Positions 10,555 through 42,800 of a stretch of 64,000 nt of DNA are shown here, piece by piece. Made by a program: the position numbers and the translations under genes. The stretch is taken from positions 3,630,156-3,694,155 of the forward strand of contig VWZX01004666.1 of NCBI GenBank assembly GCA_013399015.1, written 5' to 3'. Source of the DNA: Galbula dea. Its lineage: Eukaryota; Chordata; Aves; Piciformes; Galbulidae. Every line of letters begins with the position of its first letter. The stretch's first letter is position 1. A model generated the notes under the pieces. It worked only from the letters and a program-made list of their open reading frames with translations, was not told the origin of the DNA and did no database searches.

Positions 10555-11401
10555 CCAGTTCTTTATGTAACAAGTAGCCTGCTGTTTATTAGCAATCCTG
10601 TTGCCCTTCTCTAATGTCTGCAGTCATTCTACAGAGGTTTTGAATAGTTTGCTTTTTTGTAACATTTTTATAATAAAAATATAATTAAGATCCATAATGT
10701 ATCAAAGTGTGAATTTTATTACTGGCTTGTAATGTGATCTCATTAAAAACACTTTGCTAGATCAGGGGATCTTGCCCACAACAAAGCAAATGGTTTTAGA
10801 AATTGAGTTACCTTAATAGAGCCTGATTTCCTACTACCTGCATGATCTTTCAGGCCAGATGTTCAACATACAAGCTCAAATTTTTTTCCCCTTGTGCAAA
10901 TACTTTTGTTCCTGAGTAATCACCAAGGTTCACATTTCACAACAGTAATGGATCCTGCAGGTTTCTGTTCAGCAGCTGTAAGCCATAGCTGTCAAGGAAA
11001 AAAAAAATCACAACTGTGCACATCAACTGCTATAAAACTGCAGGCTGAACTTAAACCTGAAAAAAAAAAAACTTGAAACTTGGCTAAGTAGAAGGCACGG
11101 ACACCAACAGCATGAGAACCAGCACTGTATCTGATCAAGCACACAAGGTGCAGTTATATCTAGTTCCCAAAGTGCTCATTTTCAGGCATACAATACAACA
11201 ACAGAGAAAAAGCCATGGACTCCTTTCCGTTGCTGTAGACTCACCAATGCCAAAGGCCTTCCAGCCCCTCAGAAACCAAGCTCTTCTGTCCCACAACAGT
11301 CCAGCATGTACTGCTACTCCCACCCCTTTCCTTGAAAGGGATTAAAGTGTGGTGGACTGCTACAGCAGCTTGCCCTTGCCCCCACAGGGGACAGTAACCT
11401 G

Positions 11402-31767
<20,366 letters not shown>

Positions 31768-31841
31768 CGCCTCACAGGGACGGGTAGAGCAGGGTCGGGA
31801 ACGTCCCGCGCGCAGAACCGTTCGCGCGCACCACGCTGAAA

Positions 31842-31849
31842 GCGGGAAA
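31842..31849. promoter_or_regulatory. E2F-like site upstream of RAD54L
   Basis: GCGGGAAA (reverse complement TTTCCCGC) matches the E2F consensus TTTSSCGC. It lies about 75 bases upstream of the RAD54L start codon, inside the CpG island, where E2F sites of replication and repair genes usually sit. Confidence 0.45.
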
Positions 31850-32259
31850 GGCGCTGGGCGTGCTCCTCCCCGCCTCTTCTCCAAGGCAACAGGCGTGGCC
31901 AATCGAGCGCCGAGGCGCATCGGCTCGCTCGTGACTCCTCTGAGGGATGGAGGGAGGAGAGGGGAAGATGACTGTCCGACGGTCGGAGTGTGCGCTAGTG
32001 GCTGGTTAGCGGGGCGCAGGGGGATGGGGCCTCCACCAGGGCTCGCCCGGGCAGCTGGAATCCTCCCTGCGGGTCGCGGGCAGAGGTCTCCTGAGCCTCC
32101 CGGTAACGGAGCAGCCGGCGGCCCTAAAGCCCTGCTCAAGTGTTTTCAGTAGCATGGATCGGGCGCTCATAGGAAGACAGGGACCGTCTCCGCACAAAGG
32201 TGCGAGGACGGGAGCTTGAGCTCTAAAATAAAGCGAGTTAGACACCGGTGCTGACGGCA

Positions 32260-34422
32260 GAGCCCCATGGCTTCAGTGACTGCTCATGGCAGGAATTAAA
32301 TTACTAGGTGTTGTCACCACAGCAGGTGGGTGAGGGGAGAGAGATGTGGAGATGGAGATGCCTTCCCTTTACAATAATGTTTCAAAATAGAATGACGTTT
32401 TTGAACAATTTTGCGTTATTTTGCAAAGTTACCTGTTCAGAGTGTGGCTGACACTAAACCCCTGATGATACACCAGCATCTCTTTGTGCACACACAGAAC
32501 AAAAAGATAATCCCTTTGGGATATCCTAAAGGGTATTGGGGGTGGGAAAGTTCAGGGTGAAAAAGCAAACTCAAACACCAGCAATTTAAGCATAGATTTG
32601 TTTTCCTTGAAAGAGAAGGCCAGGCTAGTCCTCAGGAAAGAGCACGACAGTTCTATGGGTCAGAGCTGACATCATAAATGAGGACTGGTGCTCATGAAAC
32701 AATTTAAAGGACAAACTTTTTACTGATTTCAAAACTACAGCATTTTGAAGACACCCAGCTAAATTGTCCTTCTGGCTACACAGGGGAAACTCCAAACAAC
32801 TCAATGAAATAAGCTAAGTCATCTGATCCATGCAGTTAACACTTTCATCAGTGGGCGGGGAAGGCACCGTCGAGATTCCCACACAGCTTGTGATTCCAAG
32901 ATGTGCCTCTTGCATGCCTCAGAACATGTCCTCTGGAGCCTGTGGGTTCCCACAGGCCTCAGCAGCTGACAGCATAAATAGGTCCTGGGAGACTTCTCAA
33001 ATCTTCAGACACCATCCATGGAGCACCTAGGGACAGGTAGGGAGTAAAATGTGGCCCTCAGTGCAGTCCAGCAGAGCAAACAAGTCAATGTGTGATGTCC
33101 TGCAGCTCTTAAAAGGACTTTGTCTTTCCTTCCCCCTCCAAAGAGGAAAAGGAAGGATGGGTTTCCCCCTTGTTGTTTTTTTCACTGGTAAACCTGGGAA
33201 ATAAATGCAAAAAATACTGTAGTCACTTGCAGATGCACAGCTGACCTTCTTAAGCATCAAGAAACACCAGAAGCTCCTTCGACAGTGTCTCCACCTCAAG
33301 TTACATAGTATTTTCCTATTCAGGGTATCAAACATCTATACTAATACAGTTATGCACCTTTAAAACGTAAAATAGATTGGATATAAGACAAAGCCAAATT
33401 CTTGCACCTGTAGGACATGAGGTGTAACTGGACACAGATCCCCTGCAGCCAAACAAGATGTATCTTGGATATCTAGTACCTTAACTTTACTTTTCCCCCT
33501 GTCTTTTATCCATTTGTTAGTATTTTATTCTTAAAGTGCTTTCAGAGCTCAGTGACAAATGTTAGATGTTGCAATTATTGGCTCACTGGGCCGAGAGTGG
33601 TTCTACAGGAAGGTAATTGGCTATTTTTCCTGGCATGAATAATATTCTCATTAATAGCCTCCCACAAATTGGCTTTGAGAGTAATTCTGCTGCCTGCTTT
33701 TTGCCTGTGATAGGAACAGACACATTTTCTGGCCCAGGCCAGGCTGGGTTAATAATAAGAGGAAGTGGAGGCAAAATGCTCTTTCCTGCTCCCTGTAGAG
33801 TGACCAGAAAGATCTTAGTCATCTTATACTTAACAAAGAACCACTAAGGGCTCCATTCTGCAACAGCTGTTCTCTTATAAGCATTCACAAGAAGTCCCAG
33901 AGAGAAATATGTAGTGACACTAACACCTGAGCATGGCCAGACCCCTCATAAGCTGACCACACTGCAAGCGTGGGGCAAAGTAGACATGCATGGGGGAGAT
34001 CCCCTTTCTTCCCGAAGAAACTGGCTAAGAGATGCAGCAGAAAGAAATACTCCATTTTTTCTCCAGAGGGGGGAGATCAAAGAGCTTGCCCAGGGCAGCA
34101 GGAGCAGCCAGGGACAAGGTCAGTAATGGCCCTTTGCGGTGCTATGAGTCCCAGCACAGATATCACTCAGCACTCTCTTTTCCAGTCTTCTTTCCACACT
34201 GGCACCTTCAGGCACAGGTTGAGTCCCCCCCTTTCCTCTTTCTAATTACGCAATTGGCTCCTTTCCTATCTGTAATCAGCTCCCATTTATACAGCCCTCA
34301 GAGATCACAGTATAATCACCAAGAGGAATAATCCTGTGATTTCCCTTGCTGTCTTTGCAAGGTTCTGAATCCCTCCAGTACGAGCAGGGAGAGGGGAGGA
34401 TGCCAAGCAGCTTCCTCAGGGA
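32260..34422. other. intergenic, no gene; one candidate conserved element
   Basis: About 2.2 kb right of the RAD54L promoter without a recognisable exon. Most is plain unique sequence. The part at 33560-33790 is repeat-free with several ATTGGC/GCCAAT and TAATAATA-type motifs and is listed separately as a possible regulatory element. Confidence 0.6.
33560..33790. promoter_or_regulatory. candidate non-coding regulatory element
   Basis: A repeat-free segment with ATTATTGGCTCACTGGGCC, GGTAATTGGCTATTTTTCC, TGAATAATATTCTCATTAAT, CACAAATTGGC and GGGTTAATAATAAGAGG. Three ATTGGC (inverted CCAAT) copies and palindromic AATAATATT occur close together. No open frame of note. Proposed from texture only; conservation could not be tested. 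Confidence 0.3.
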
Positions 34423-34925
34423 CTCACAAAATCACAGAATGTTAGGAGTTGGAAGGGACCTCAAAAGATCATCTAGTCCAACCCCCAAGCCACAGCAGGA
34501 TTCCCTACACCAGGTCACCCAGAAGCATGTCCAGATGGGTTTTGAATACCTCCAGAGAAGGAGACTCCACAACCTCTCTGGGCAGTCTGTTCCAGTGCTC
34601 TGTCACCCTCTGTCACTGGGAAAAAATTTCTACGAGTATTCACACAGAATCTCCTATGCTTCAGCTTACAGCCATTGTCTCTTGTCTTGTCACTGGGCTC
34701 CACTGAGAAGAGCCTGACCTCATCCTCCCGACACACACCCTTCACATATTTGAAAGCATAAATGAGGTCACCCCTTAGTCTCCTCTTCTCCAAACTGAAG
34801 AGACCCAGCTCCCTCAGGCTTTTCTCATAAGGAAGATGTTCCACTCCCTTAATCCCACCAAACATCAGTGAGACCATTTTTTCACCCAGACCATGGCAGA
34901 CACAGAGGTTCTGCAGTGACATCCC
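34423..34925 (-). mobile_element. CR1 LINE 3' fragment, about 500 bp
   Basis: It starts TCACAAAATCACAGAATGTT, AGGAGTTGGAAGGGACCTCA and CTAGTCCAACCCCCAAGCCA, and runs through to sequence which on the minus strand encodes LGLFSLEKRRLRGDLIYAFK, the C-terminal end of CR1 ORF2. This is the longest clear CR1 3' end in the window. The minus-strand open frame at 34515-34964 is this element, not a host gene. Confidence 0.9.
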
Positions 34926-36579
34926 TGATTTGTGGGATCTCCCTTCTTTTACAACCCTCCCCACCTCCTTTTTTTTTTTCTCCTTCTCCTAAGGCTCCTT
35001 CCCTTTGCTGTGGAGTCCAGGCCCTCCCCAGTTCCCCACAGAAACACTTAACAAATGTGTTGCAGAAGCTGGGGTCTCATATCCAGCTCTTCAGAGGCAG
35101 GAATAAGGACAGGTCCTGCTCAAGAGAGCTTTGGGCCTTTGTAGCAGACAGAACAGCATGAGTGAGAGATAATGTGAGAAAATGTCTCTTGATGGAAGGA
35201 AGCTTGAAACCTAACCTTATAGCTTCAGCCATTCTGCAGTAAAAAGCAGAGATGAAAAGCTGTAACCATTACAAGGGCAGAGCTACAGCTTTAACAATTT
35301 TCTGCAGTGCCTCCTGGATCTTCTTAGGTGAAGCTCTGAAGTGACCAGGACTGCAGGATGAAAGCCCCCACGCATCACCATAGGTTGGCCATACTTAACT
35401 GGGAAAGTAATTAATTAAATATCCTTCCAGTTCATTCCTTTGCAAACCACAAGAGGGAAACTGAGCACGATCATACCATGTTGCTGTCAGCTGGAGTTGT
35501 CATCCTGTTTCATCACCACCAGAGACAGCTCAACTGCCCTTCCACCAAATCCACTTACTGAGACAGGAAACATTAAGTGCTTTAAAAATATTAACTTCAA
35601 GGAGAAAAATCTTTTTCCTTTCTGGAGGTCAGGTGCCATCCAACATGCAGCTGGGCTGTGTGCTGGGCAGAGGTTCAGCAGCACAGATCTCAGCAGTACC
35701 ACGCTTTTGGTACATTTGCTTAAATATCATTCAAAAGAAAAGTGAGTCATGAGCCCAGACTGGTGTAAGTCAGGTGGCTGATATGCTTCCCACCCCCGGC
35801 CATCTGGCTGCTGAGCTGCCACAGAGCTTGAGCACTTACAGCTGTGCCTGGTGGTGAAGGGTTGTGGCTACAGGGCTTATCCACATCCCACACAGCCATC
35901 CCTGCAGCACCCACTTCAGCCTGAACCCCGCTCTGAGGTGAGAACCTGCCTTAAGTTCAGTGAGCACACACACAGGCACAGCTCTCCTGTCCTGCAGTGG
36001 GGTGACACAGCTGTGCAGCCGCTGCCCACTTTGATCACAGAGCTCTTCACCATCATGTGTTACATGCTAGATTTCACAGTTTCTTTTGATTCACTTATGA
36101 CTGCTGTCCCTTTAGCCCTGGTGGTGCCTAATCCTTATTACTGTTGGAAGAAAAAAAAATCCAAACTAATCTTTGCAAATCTTGGTTTATTAACAACAAA
36201 AAACCCCACAAAATCCTATTTAAAGCAGCAAAGGCAAAACGAGCAGGGAAAAGCCTCCACAGCTGCTACTCCAGTGAATTCTGAGCTCCAGAAATGATGC
36301 ACGCTTACTCCCTTCCTCACAGTTTTGGTGCATCACTCCTCAAATACCTCCTTGCTCCTGCGTTGGAAGTCAAGATGCACTGAGCAGAGCCACACACCAT
36401 GGCTTGAAAGCCATAAGGTGTAGAAGGGACTGCTGGCACAGAGACAGCAGGAAGACATGGGACGAGTGGGGAGGCAGGAAGAGGAATGGCCTTCGTGTAA
36501 TATAACACCCTCCTCCAGAGACAAAGCCTTGAGCTTTCTCCTTCAACGACGTTGCCGCATCAGGCACCAATCACAGTCA

Positions 36580-37000
36580 CTAGTTTGACATTAAGCAGCT
36601 GATTCCTCTTCAGGAACATTGCACCGGCGGAATAGTAGCTGGAAGTAGAGGCTCACCCACCAACCTGGGTTTAGCATTGCTCACCTACAAAGCAATATCC
36701 CCTCCATTTCAAGAAAAACAATCAGCAACTTGAATGCTTCAACTGTTTCCCACTCTGTGGGACTGCTTCCAAAAACCAACCCTTAATTCAAGAGGAAGGC
36801 TGTCCCTACAGGGCATTTCCCCCCTGCTCCACCTTTGCTTCCAATTTAATGTGTGTAAGTCTGACTCAGCAACTCGAAATATTTCATTTGATGCAAAGCA
36901 AAATGATCTTTTTTGTTTGTAAGCTAATTAGCTTATCTCGCTCACCTTTATAAACACAAGCAAGCCAAAACCATAGCCTGGAAACATTAAAAAGCCTGGG
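36580..37000. promoter_or_regulatory. candidate non-coding regulatory element
   Basis: The segment contains GACATTAAGCAGCTGATTCC, AACTCGAAATATTTCATTTG, ATGCAAAGCAAAATGATC, and the palindrome-like AAGCTAATTAGCTTATC at 36921-36937, followed by ACCTTTATAAAC. ATGCAAA-like octamer, homeodomain and GATA-type motifs fall close together with no repeat and no useful reading frame. It is proposed from motif texture only. Confidence 0.3.
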
Positions 37001-37505
37001 TTTAGGAAAACATCAGAGCCAAGCTGTGTTGGCACTTCCAGAAACACAGCCTTTGTTTCTTAAGGAGAGCAGGAGAGGCCAAAATGACTTGCCAAATTCA
37101 GCTTGATTTTGCAAATTGGTTTATCCCTGCTGAAGGTCCATTTTTTGCAAGAAATTTACAATCAGTTGCAATTTTCCTTTCCAAGTTCAGACATTTACAG
37201 AGCACTCAGAGAGCTGCAGAACAAATCCAAGGGCAGATTTCAGCCTTATGAACTGCAGACAGTCCCTGCTCCTGCTGGGTCCTCACCACTCACCCAGAAC
37301 TGCCAGCTGAATTATTCGGGGCTGCATTCAGGGGTGCTGCTTATGGGTGCAAATATGCCTCTATGCAAATCCAGTTGCAGGACCAGGACTAAAATAAATA
37401 GGACTGCAACCATCTTCCCATAACAGCTACCTCCATTGCAGCACTTTTTTCATCTACAGAGAGACACCCACCATAGTGAGTCTGGGTGTGAAAACTGAAT
37501 AACAA

Positions 37506-37553
37506 AATATATGTATGAAAAAATATATATATATCACAAGCACACACACACAC
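37506..37553. repeat. TA / CA microsatellite
   Basis: Alternating AT dinucleotides (ATATATGTATG...AATATATATATAT) are followed by (CA)7. A compound dinucleotide microsatellite with interruptions. Confidence 0.85.
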
Positions 37554-38254
37554 TTTCTAAGAAGTTAATCTACCAAGCAGCCTCCAAATTTAAGAATGTT
37601 TCATGTCAGCTTGCATGAGCAAGAAAGACTTTTCTGAAAATGCTTTTTTCTGCAGAGCAGGAGGAAGTCTTTCCCTCCCTGCTGGCTGAACTCTGCAGAG
37701 ACCTGGCTCCCTTAGGAGAACAGTTTCGCTACTGCATATCATTTTTGTGATTTATACAAGGTCCAAGGGCCAGGAGAGAGACTGGTTGGCAGCATAGGTG
37801 TTCTCTACACTGAGACCAGGGGTTGAGAAAACCATCTCGATGGGTGGTGGAGGTGCATCCCTTGGAAGACATCTTCTGAAGTGTGCATGGTCCTCAAACA
37901 CTTCATCTCCTCTGTTTAAGGGGGGCTGACCGAGGCTGAGTATAACACACAGAGAACAGGGTCTTTGGACTATTTTTTTGGCAGCATGCAGCCCTTCCCA
38001 GAACTTCCCACTATGGTACCAACTTGCCCCCAGTCTTGTATGGCTCCAGTGATCTTCAGGGACAGTTTAGGAGCTCACAGCATGGACCATACAAGCTTAA
38101 ACACACCTGGTCTCACTGGGTGGGCAAACTGTCATGTTGCTCAGCTAATAAGTAATGTAACACCTCTAACCATGTGTGACTGCTCTCCTCAACCACTTTG
38201 TCTTTGTTTAGAGAAATTCTTCCTCTGGCAGGAGGCAAAATATTATTTTCTTTG

Positions 38255-38540
38255 CCCCTAATTAAATTTCAATAAAAAAAACCCCCTGGCACCTATAAGT
38301 AATGGCTCAGGACAGAGGAAACATCATTTCATTGGGGCAATTAGTGCAGTCTAATTAAACCCTAGCCTTCTGATCAGGCTTTGCTGATTAAGTGGGCTGC
38401 AGACACTCTGGATTATATTAACAAAATGAATCAGTTAATTACATGACAATCAATAAGAAGCAAAAAATAGGACGAGCAATTTGCCTTTAAATGACCATCT
38501 AAATTCATCAACATGATACATGTTTGTAAATGTTAAGGAA
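38255..38540. promoter_or_regulatory. candidate non-coding regulatory element rich in TAATTA motifs
   Basis: In under 300 bases there are CCTAATTAAATTTC, GGCAATTAGTGCAGTC, GTCTAATTAAACCC, GCTGATTAAGTGGG, GAATCAGTTAATTACATGAC, ACAATCAATAAG and GACCATCTAAATTCATC. These are homeodomain cores spaced at tens of bases. The tract is repeat-free and lacks coding potential. This is the strongest enhancer-like texture in the window, but it is motif-based inference. Confidence 0.35.
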
Positions 38541-39410
38541 AGGGGGAGACATGACAGATCTCTTAGGCAGTAAGATAATCATTTATGATAGCTGGAATTC
38601 ATGAAAAGCAAAGAACTTACAGCATCTCCCTGAAAGAAATAATTTTTTTATAATAGTTTACAAAACAAGCAGAGCACCATTGAACTCAGCTACTGGGGAA
38701 AAAGCATCCTCAATCTTAGCTTTTAATAAACTGAAAGTCTTAGTTTGGAATTGTGACCTAAAATGGTCAGCATTGCTTTGAACCAGAGACATTGTGGTCT
38801 TGAATGATTACGTGACTTAGAGCTTCCATCCAAATTGAAAACCTCGGGGAAGTGGGAGCTGGAAAATGACTTTGTTAAAGAGGCAATTTTTGCTCTGAAA
38901 AGCTTACAGTCTGAATGGAAGGACTTAGAAAATAAAGAGGAAAAACTATTTTGTGAAAAAATACAGAAATATCTTTTGTTCTCATTTTGCAGGGTTCAAA
39001 ACAGGCACTGTGAGGGATTTTCAGCATTTGTAATAAGTGGTTTTAATTGTTAGGTTGTTTGGGGTGGTTTTGGTTTGGTTTGGTTTTTAAATATATAAAA
39101 ATTTTAAAAAACCCAAACAAACAGAAAGCATTACCAAGATAGCTATTGAGCCCAGGCTTTTCAGTCAAGCTAAAAAGCAATAACATCTTCAAGGAAGAAA
39201 AAAAATCCAAGAAAATGTCAAACAAAAGTGAAATGCCTGACAAGCACAACAATCTTCCCAGCCCTGAAAAAAAGGATTAGGTATTTTATTTTTTATTTTC
39301 TGCTTTATGATTGTGGCTGCCTGGATAATGCAGAATTAGGAAGGTGACTTTTCCTTCTTCCAGAGGTGGAGACCTCAAGTCCACAAATAGGAGTCTTATC
39401 CCAAACCATG

Positions 39411-39605
39411 CCTGCAATCACAGACTCACTTAGGCGAGGAGGGGTCTCTGGAGGTCTCTGATCTAACCCCATGCTCCAAGCAGGACCAACTTCAAAGATT
39501 AAATCAGTTTGCTCTGGGCTTTGTCTGGTTGAGCTTTGAAGGTCTCTGAGGATGGAGACTCCAGCACCTTCATCCCAGTCACAGGGAAAATGCACCCAAG
39601 TTTTT
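39411..39605 (-). mobile_element. degraded CR1 fragment
   Basis: It reads CCTGCAATCACAGACTCACT, GGAGGTCTCTGATCTAACCC, CATGCTCCAAGCAGGACCAA, then CTCTGAGGATGGAGACTCCA and GCACCTTCATCCCAGTCACA, the reverse complement of a CR1 tail from an older, more diverged subfamily. Confidence 0.75.
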
Positions 39606-39825
39606 AGCCTCCAGGTTCAGTGCCCTGATGAAAAAATGTCCTAGTGCCCTTCACTGCCCTGGGACTGTCATGGAAGAAATCCAGAAAGGCTGGCATAAGC
39701 AGTGCCATCTACAGTCAAAAGGGAAAGAACCTCAAAAAGAAAGGTGTGGGCTAGAGCTTTTTGAAACCTTCAGGCTCTGTCCACAGCCTTCAGCAGGGAC
39801 AAGAATAATTAAGAGTGGGGAGCTC

Positions 39826-39888
39826 TCCAAACCAGCTTCATCCAAACTAGCCTCATCCAAACTAGCCTCATCCAAACCAGCTACGTTG
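39826..39888. repeat. 15-bp minisatellite, about four copies
   Basis: The unit TCCAAACTAGCCTCA (variant TCCAAACCAGCTTCA) repeats about four times head to tail. Because the unit is a multiple of three, any frame through it encodes a five-residue repeat (such as SSKLA). I regard that as incidental. Confidence 0.85.
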
Positions 39889-39889
39889 T

Positions 39890-42800
39890 TGACACTCAGC
39901 CACACCTCAAGTCAGCCTCCAAGCTGTACTCCAAAGCTGTGATATCTGGTTTGTCATCATTGTTTGTCCTCCTTTGAGTCAGCTAGCAATTGCATTTCTG
40001 GGGCATGAGGCTCATTTATGAGTCTCTGCAGCAATAAAACAAAAAGGAAGAACCTCAATGCTACAACCTGGACTGCCAGGTGAGGAATTTACTTGCCAGT
40101 TGTGGGCAATCATTTGCCATCTTGCACAGAAAGTATCTCAAGCTACTGGGGAACTTTCAGCTCCAAAAAGGACCAGAAAAAAACCCAAAACTGCCAGGGA
40201 ACAGAGGAGAGCTGATTGCAGTGAGGTAGCTCAGCTGTCCCAGCAGCAGGTTTTACTGACACTAAGAGCTCCAGGCTCCTGGAATTGTTTCCCAAAGTGT
40301 CTCCAGCTGGCTGCCAAGGTAGAACCTGTGGAGAGTCGAGGCAAATACCTTTCATCTTTTTAAAGCTTTATTTCTGAAGGAAGCAGAATTACGCCACGGT
40401 TCTTTTTTTTTTTCTTTTTCCTTTTTTTTTTCCCCCTAATAACTTTTAAATCCTTTGCCTGCTTGCACCAAATTTTTCACAGGGGAATGAGACATGCCAT
40501 TCTGACAAGTCTGGAGTAAACAGACAGCTGGGGAGAGGACAGAGCAACTCCACTATTGGAAAATGCCTCTTGTCGACAATCACACCAGAGCACGAAACAT
40601 TTCATTTAGTGGGCACCGTGGAGTCCAAGCAGAGCTCAGCCTCCAGGAATAACTCTATGGGAAATGGGCTGCACTGGTTCAGCCCATCTGTCTCCCAGGT
40701 AGGTTGTCCTGTTTTACAGCAGGGTTTTGCAATTTTCTCTGAACAATGCTTGTGTGCAACCAGCAATGGAAGAAGGTTGATTTCCAGCAGGGAAGGAGGT
40801 TGTATTCAGGGCTTCTTTAGTCTTGAGCTGCTGGAGTCACCTCATCTGCAGCTGCTAAGGAGCTCAGCAACACCCTGGGGTGTATCATCAAGCATAAGCC
40901 ATCAGATACATCAAGGCATCCTTCCTCTCTACACAAATGCAATGACATTGCCAGTTTGGGGTACTCAGTGTGTTGGAAGGTGAGAAGAGTAACCAGCATT
41001 ATCAGAGCCTTTGAAAGTAGGAAGTGCAGAAAGAGACTGAAAGGCTGTGAATGCTTTAGTCTCAGAAAAGGGCAATATGAGAGCAATGTGCAAATCTGAA
41101 AAAAAAGGTCTTGTGAAGAAGGGAGTCTTCTCTGTGACCAGAACAGGTAGAGAAGGAAGTGGTAGGCTTCAGTTGCAACCCAAGAGGATACGGGTTACAA
41201 ATTAGGGAAAACATTGCCAAGATGAAAAATAATCCTGTCTGGACAGGGATGGAACTCTTTTGTTCTGTTTTGTTTTGTTTTCAGATTTTAAGACCAAGCA
41301 ATACATCCTTCTGCTGGGTAGAAGTGACCCCAAAACCTCTCTCCTGACCTAATTTCTACATTTCTATAAGGAAAGCACCACCACTGAGGAGACCACTAGC
41401 AGCTAAATGCACTGCCTGAAGTAGATGGGCAGGACATAAACCACAGAAGAGAAGATGACTGTTTGTCAGTTCACCTGATGTGCTGCACAAAGCCCAAGGA
41501 CAAGTCTTATTCCATTGCTCTGGACAATAAGGATGCTGCAAACTCCAGATTATCATTGGTGCCTAAATTTCCAATCTGTATTCAGGAAAACCTTGGGGCT
41601 TTCCTCCATGCCATGATGAAACTACAGTGAATTAGCATTTTAAAAGCTCTGCTGAATCTATTTTAGGTAAGAGCAATGTGATTGTTACTAATTTAAACTC
41701 AGCCAAACTATTATTCTACTATGTAGTGGAGAATTTTAGTCTGGATCTGCACATTGCCATCTCTGTCCAGGATATTTGACTGTCTAGAGTAAATCAGCAC
41801 TTTCAGCTTGAGCTGTAAAACTGTACTTATGTAGGTAGCAGCTATCACACAAACCAAAATTCTCACTACTTGACAGAGCAAAAAGGCTGCTGCACACGTT
41901 CAAAATGTATGTTCAGTGTGCATGGATGAACATGTTGCACACTACCAATGCACCTCTGAACACTGAGAATAAGGTTTTTTCCCCTTCAAAAGCAGCCTAT
42001 TACATTCTTCTTGGAGAGTCTCTTTTGAAGGCACAAGGACCCTAAGTCAGCTGATTGTGCCACAGTCTAATCAGGAAAGCTGGCACGTTTGTGTGCAGAA
42101 AAGGGAAAAAAACCCTTGATCACTACTTGCCTTTTACCTTAACCAGGCCTGCCTTGATCTCACAAAACCCAGGGAGCTTGGAGTACAGAAGCACATGTTC
42201 AAAGAGATAGCAATAAGTTAATCTGAAAACAAAAGGTGCTCTTTAGGCAGGCAGGCAGAAGTAATTAGAAAGCACAGATATTCCAAAGCTTCAATAAATG
42301 ACATCAAGGCAGCCATTATACATTCATTAAAGCATGAGGGTCCTCCACTCTTGTTAGTCAAGAAAAACACAAGACTGTAGACACATGGGCCAGCCTGCAA
42401 AGGCAGGAGCTGGTAGGGCTCCTCACCACTCTGCTCGAGCAACCTAAGGCAGCTACATCAACATCCACTCTGCTCCTTGAGCTCCATGGAGAAAATGAGC
42501 TTCAGCTTTCTGTAGACACTGCCTCGTTTTGGTGTTACCCATGCAAAATGCACTGACTTTTTAGTTCAACATTTTAATTATTATTTAATTTCACCTTCAA
42601 AAACTATTGCCTGGCCCACTTTGGTTCTGGGAAGCCTGGTGACAAATCAAAGGGCACTTATGGCTTTCATACCTCCCAGCCCCTGGCAAATGTAATGGCA
42701 GAGCTAGATTCAGGATCCTGTCACTTCAAAACTGCAGTTGCAGGAGATTCCCTTCTGGATAATTCTTCCATCTCTAGCTTCTTGTCTGTAAAACAATGCT

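Larger units (their letters stand above)
9970..11401. other. convergent 3' UTRs of LRRC41 and RAD54L, with a CR1 fragment and poly(A) signals
   Basis: The two stop codons (LRRC41 TGA 9967-9969; RAD54L TAA read from 11404 to 11402) are about 1.4 kb apart. On the plus strand AATAAA occurs at 10542-10547, 10549-10554 and 10672-10677, usable by LRRC41. On the minus strand AATAAA (TTTATT in the given strand) occurs at 10715-10720, 10585-10590 and 10530-10535, usable by RAD54L. A CR1 tail lies at about 10295-10441. Which signals are used cannot be decided from sequence alone. Confidence 0.75.
34930..39410. other. gene-free stretch with AT-rich candidate regulatory tracts
   Basis: No exon, RNA gene or clear mobile element was recognised in about 4.5 kb. 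There are short pyrimidine runs (34968-34990), a TATA/CA microsatellite (37506-37553) and a GGTTT run (39060-39088). Two tracts, 36580-37000 and 38255-38540, are AT-rich and dense in homeodomain-like TAATTA motifs and are listed separately. Confidence 0.6.

Noticed and set aside
34515..34964. 149-codon minus-strand open frame
   Set aside because: It is the translated 3' end of a CR1 element (LGLFSLEKRRLRGDL...).
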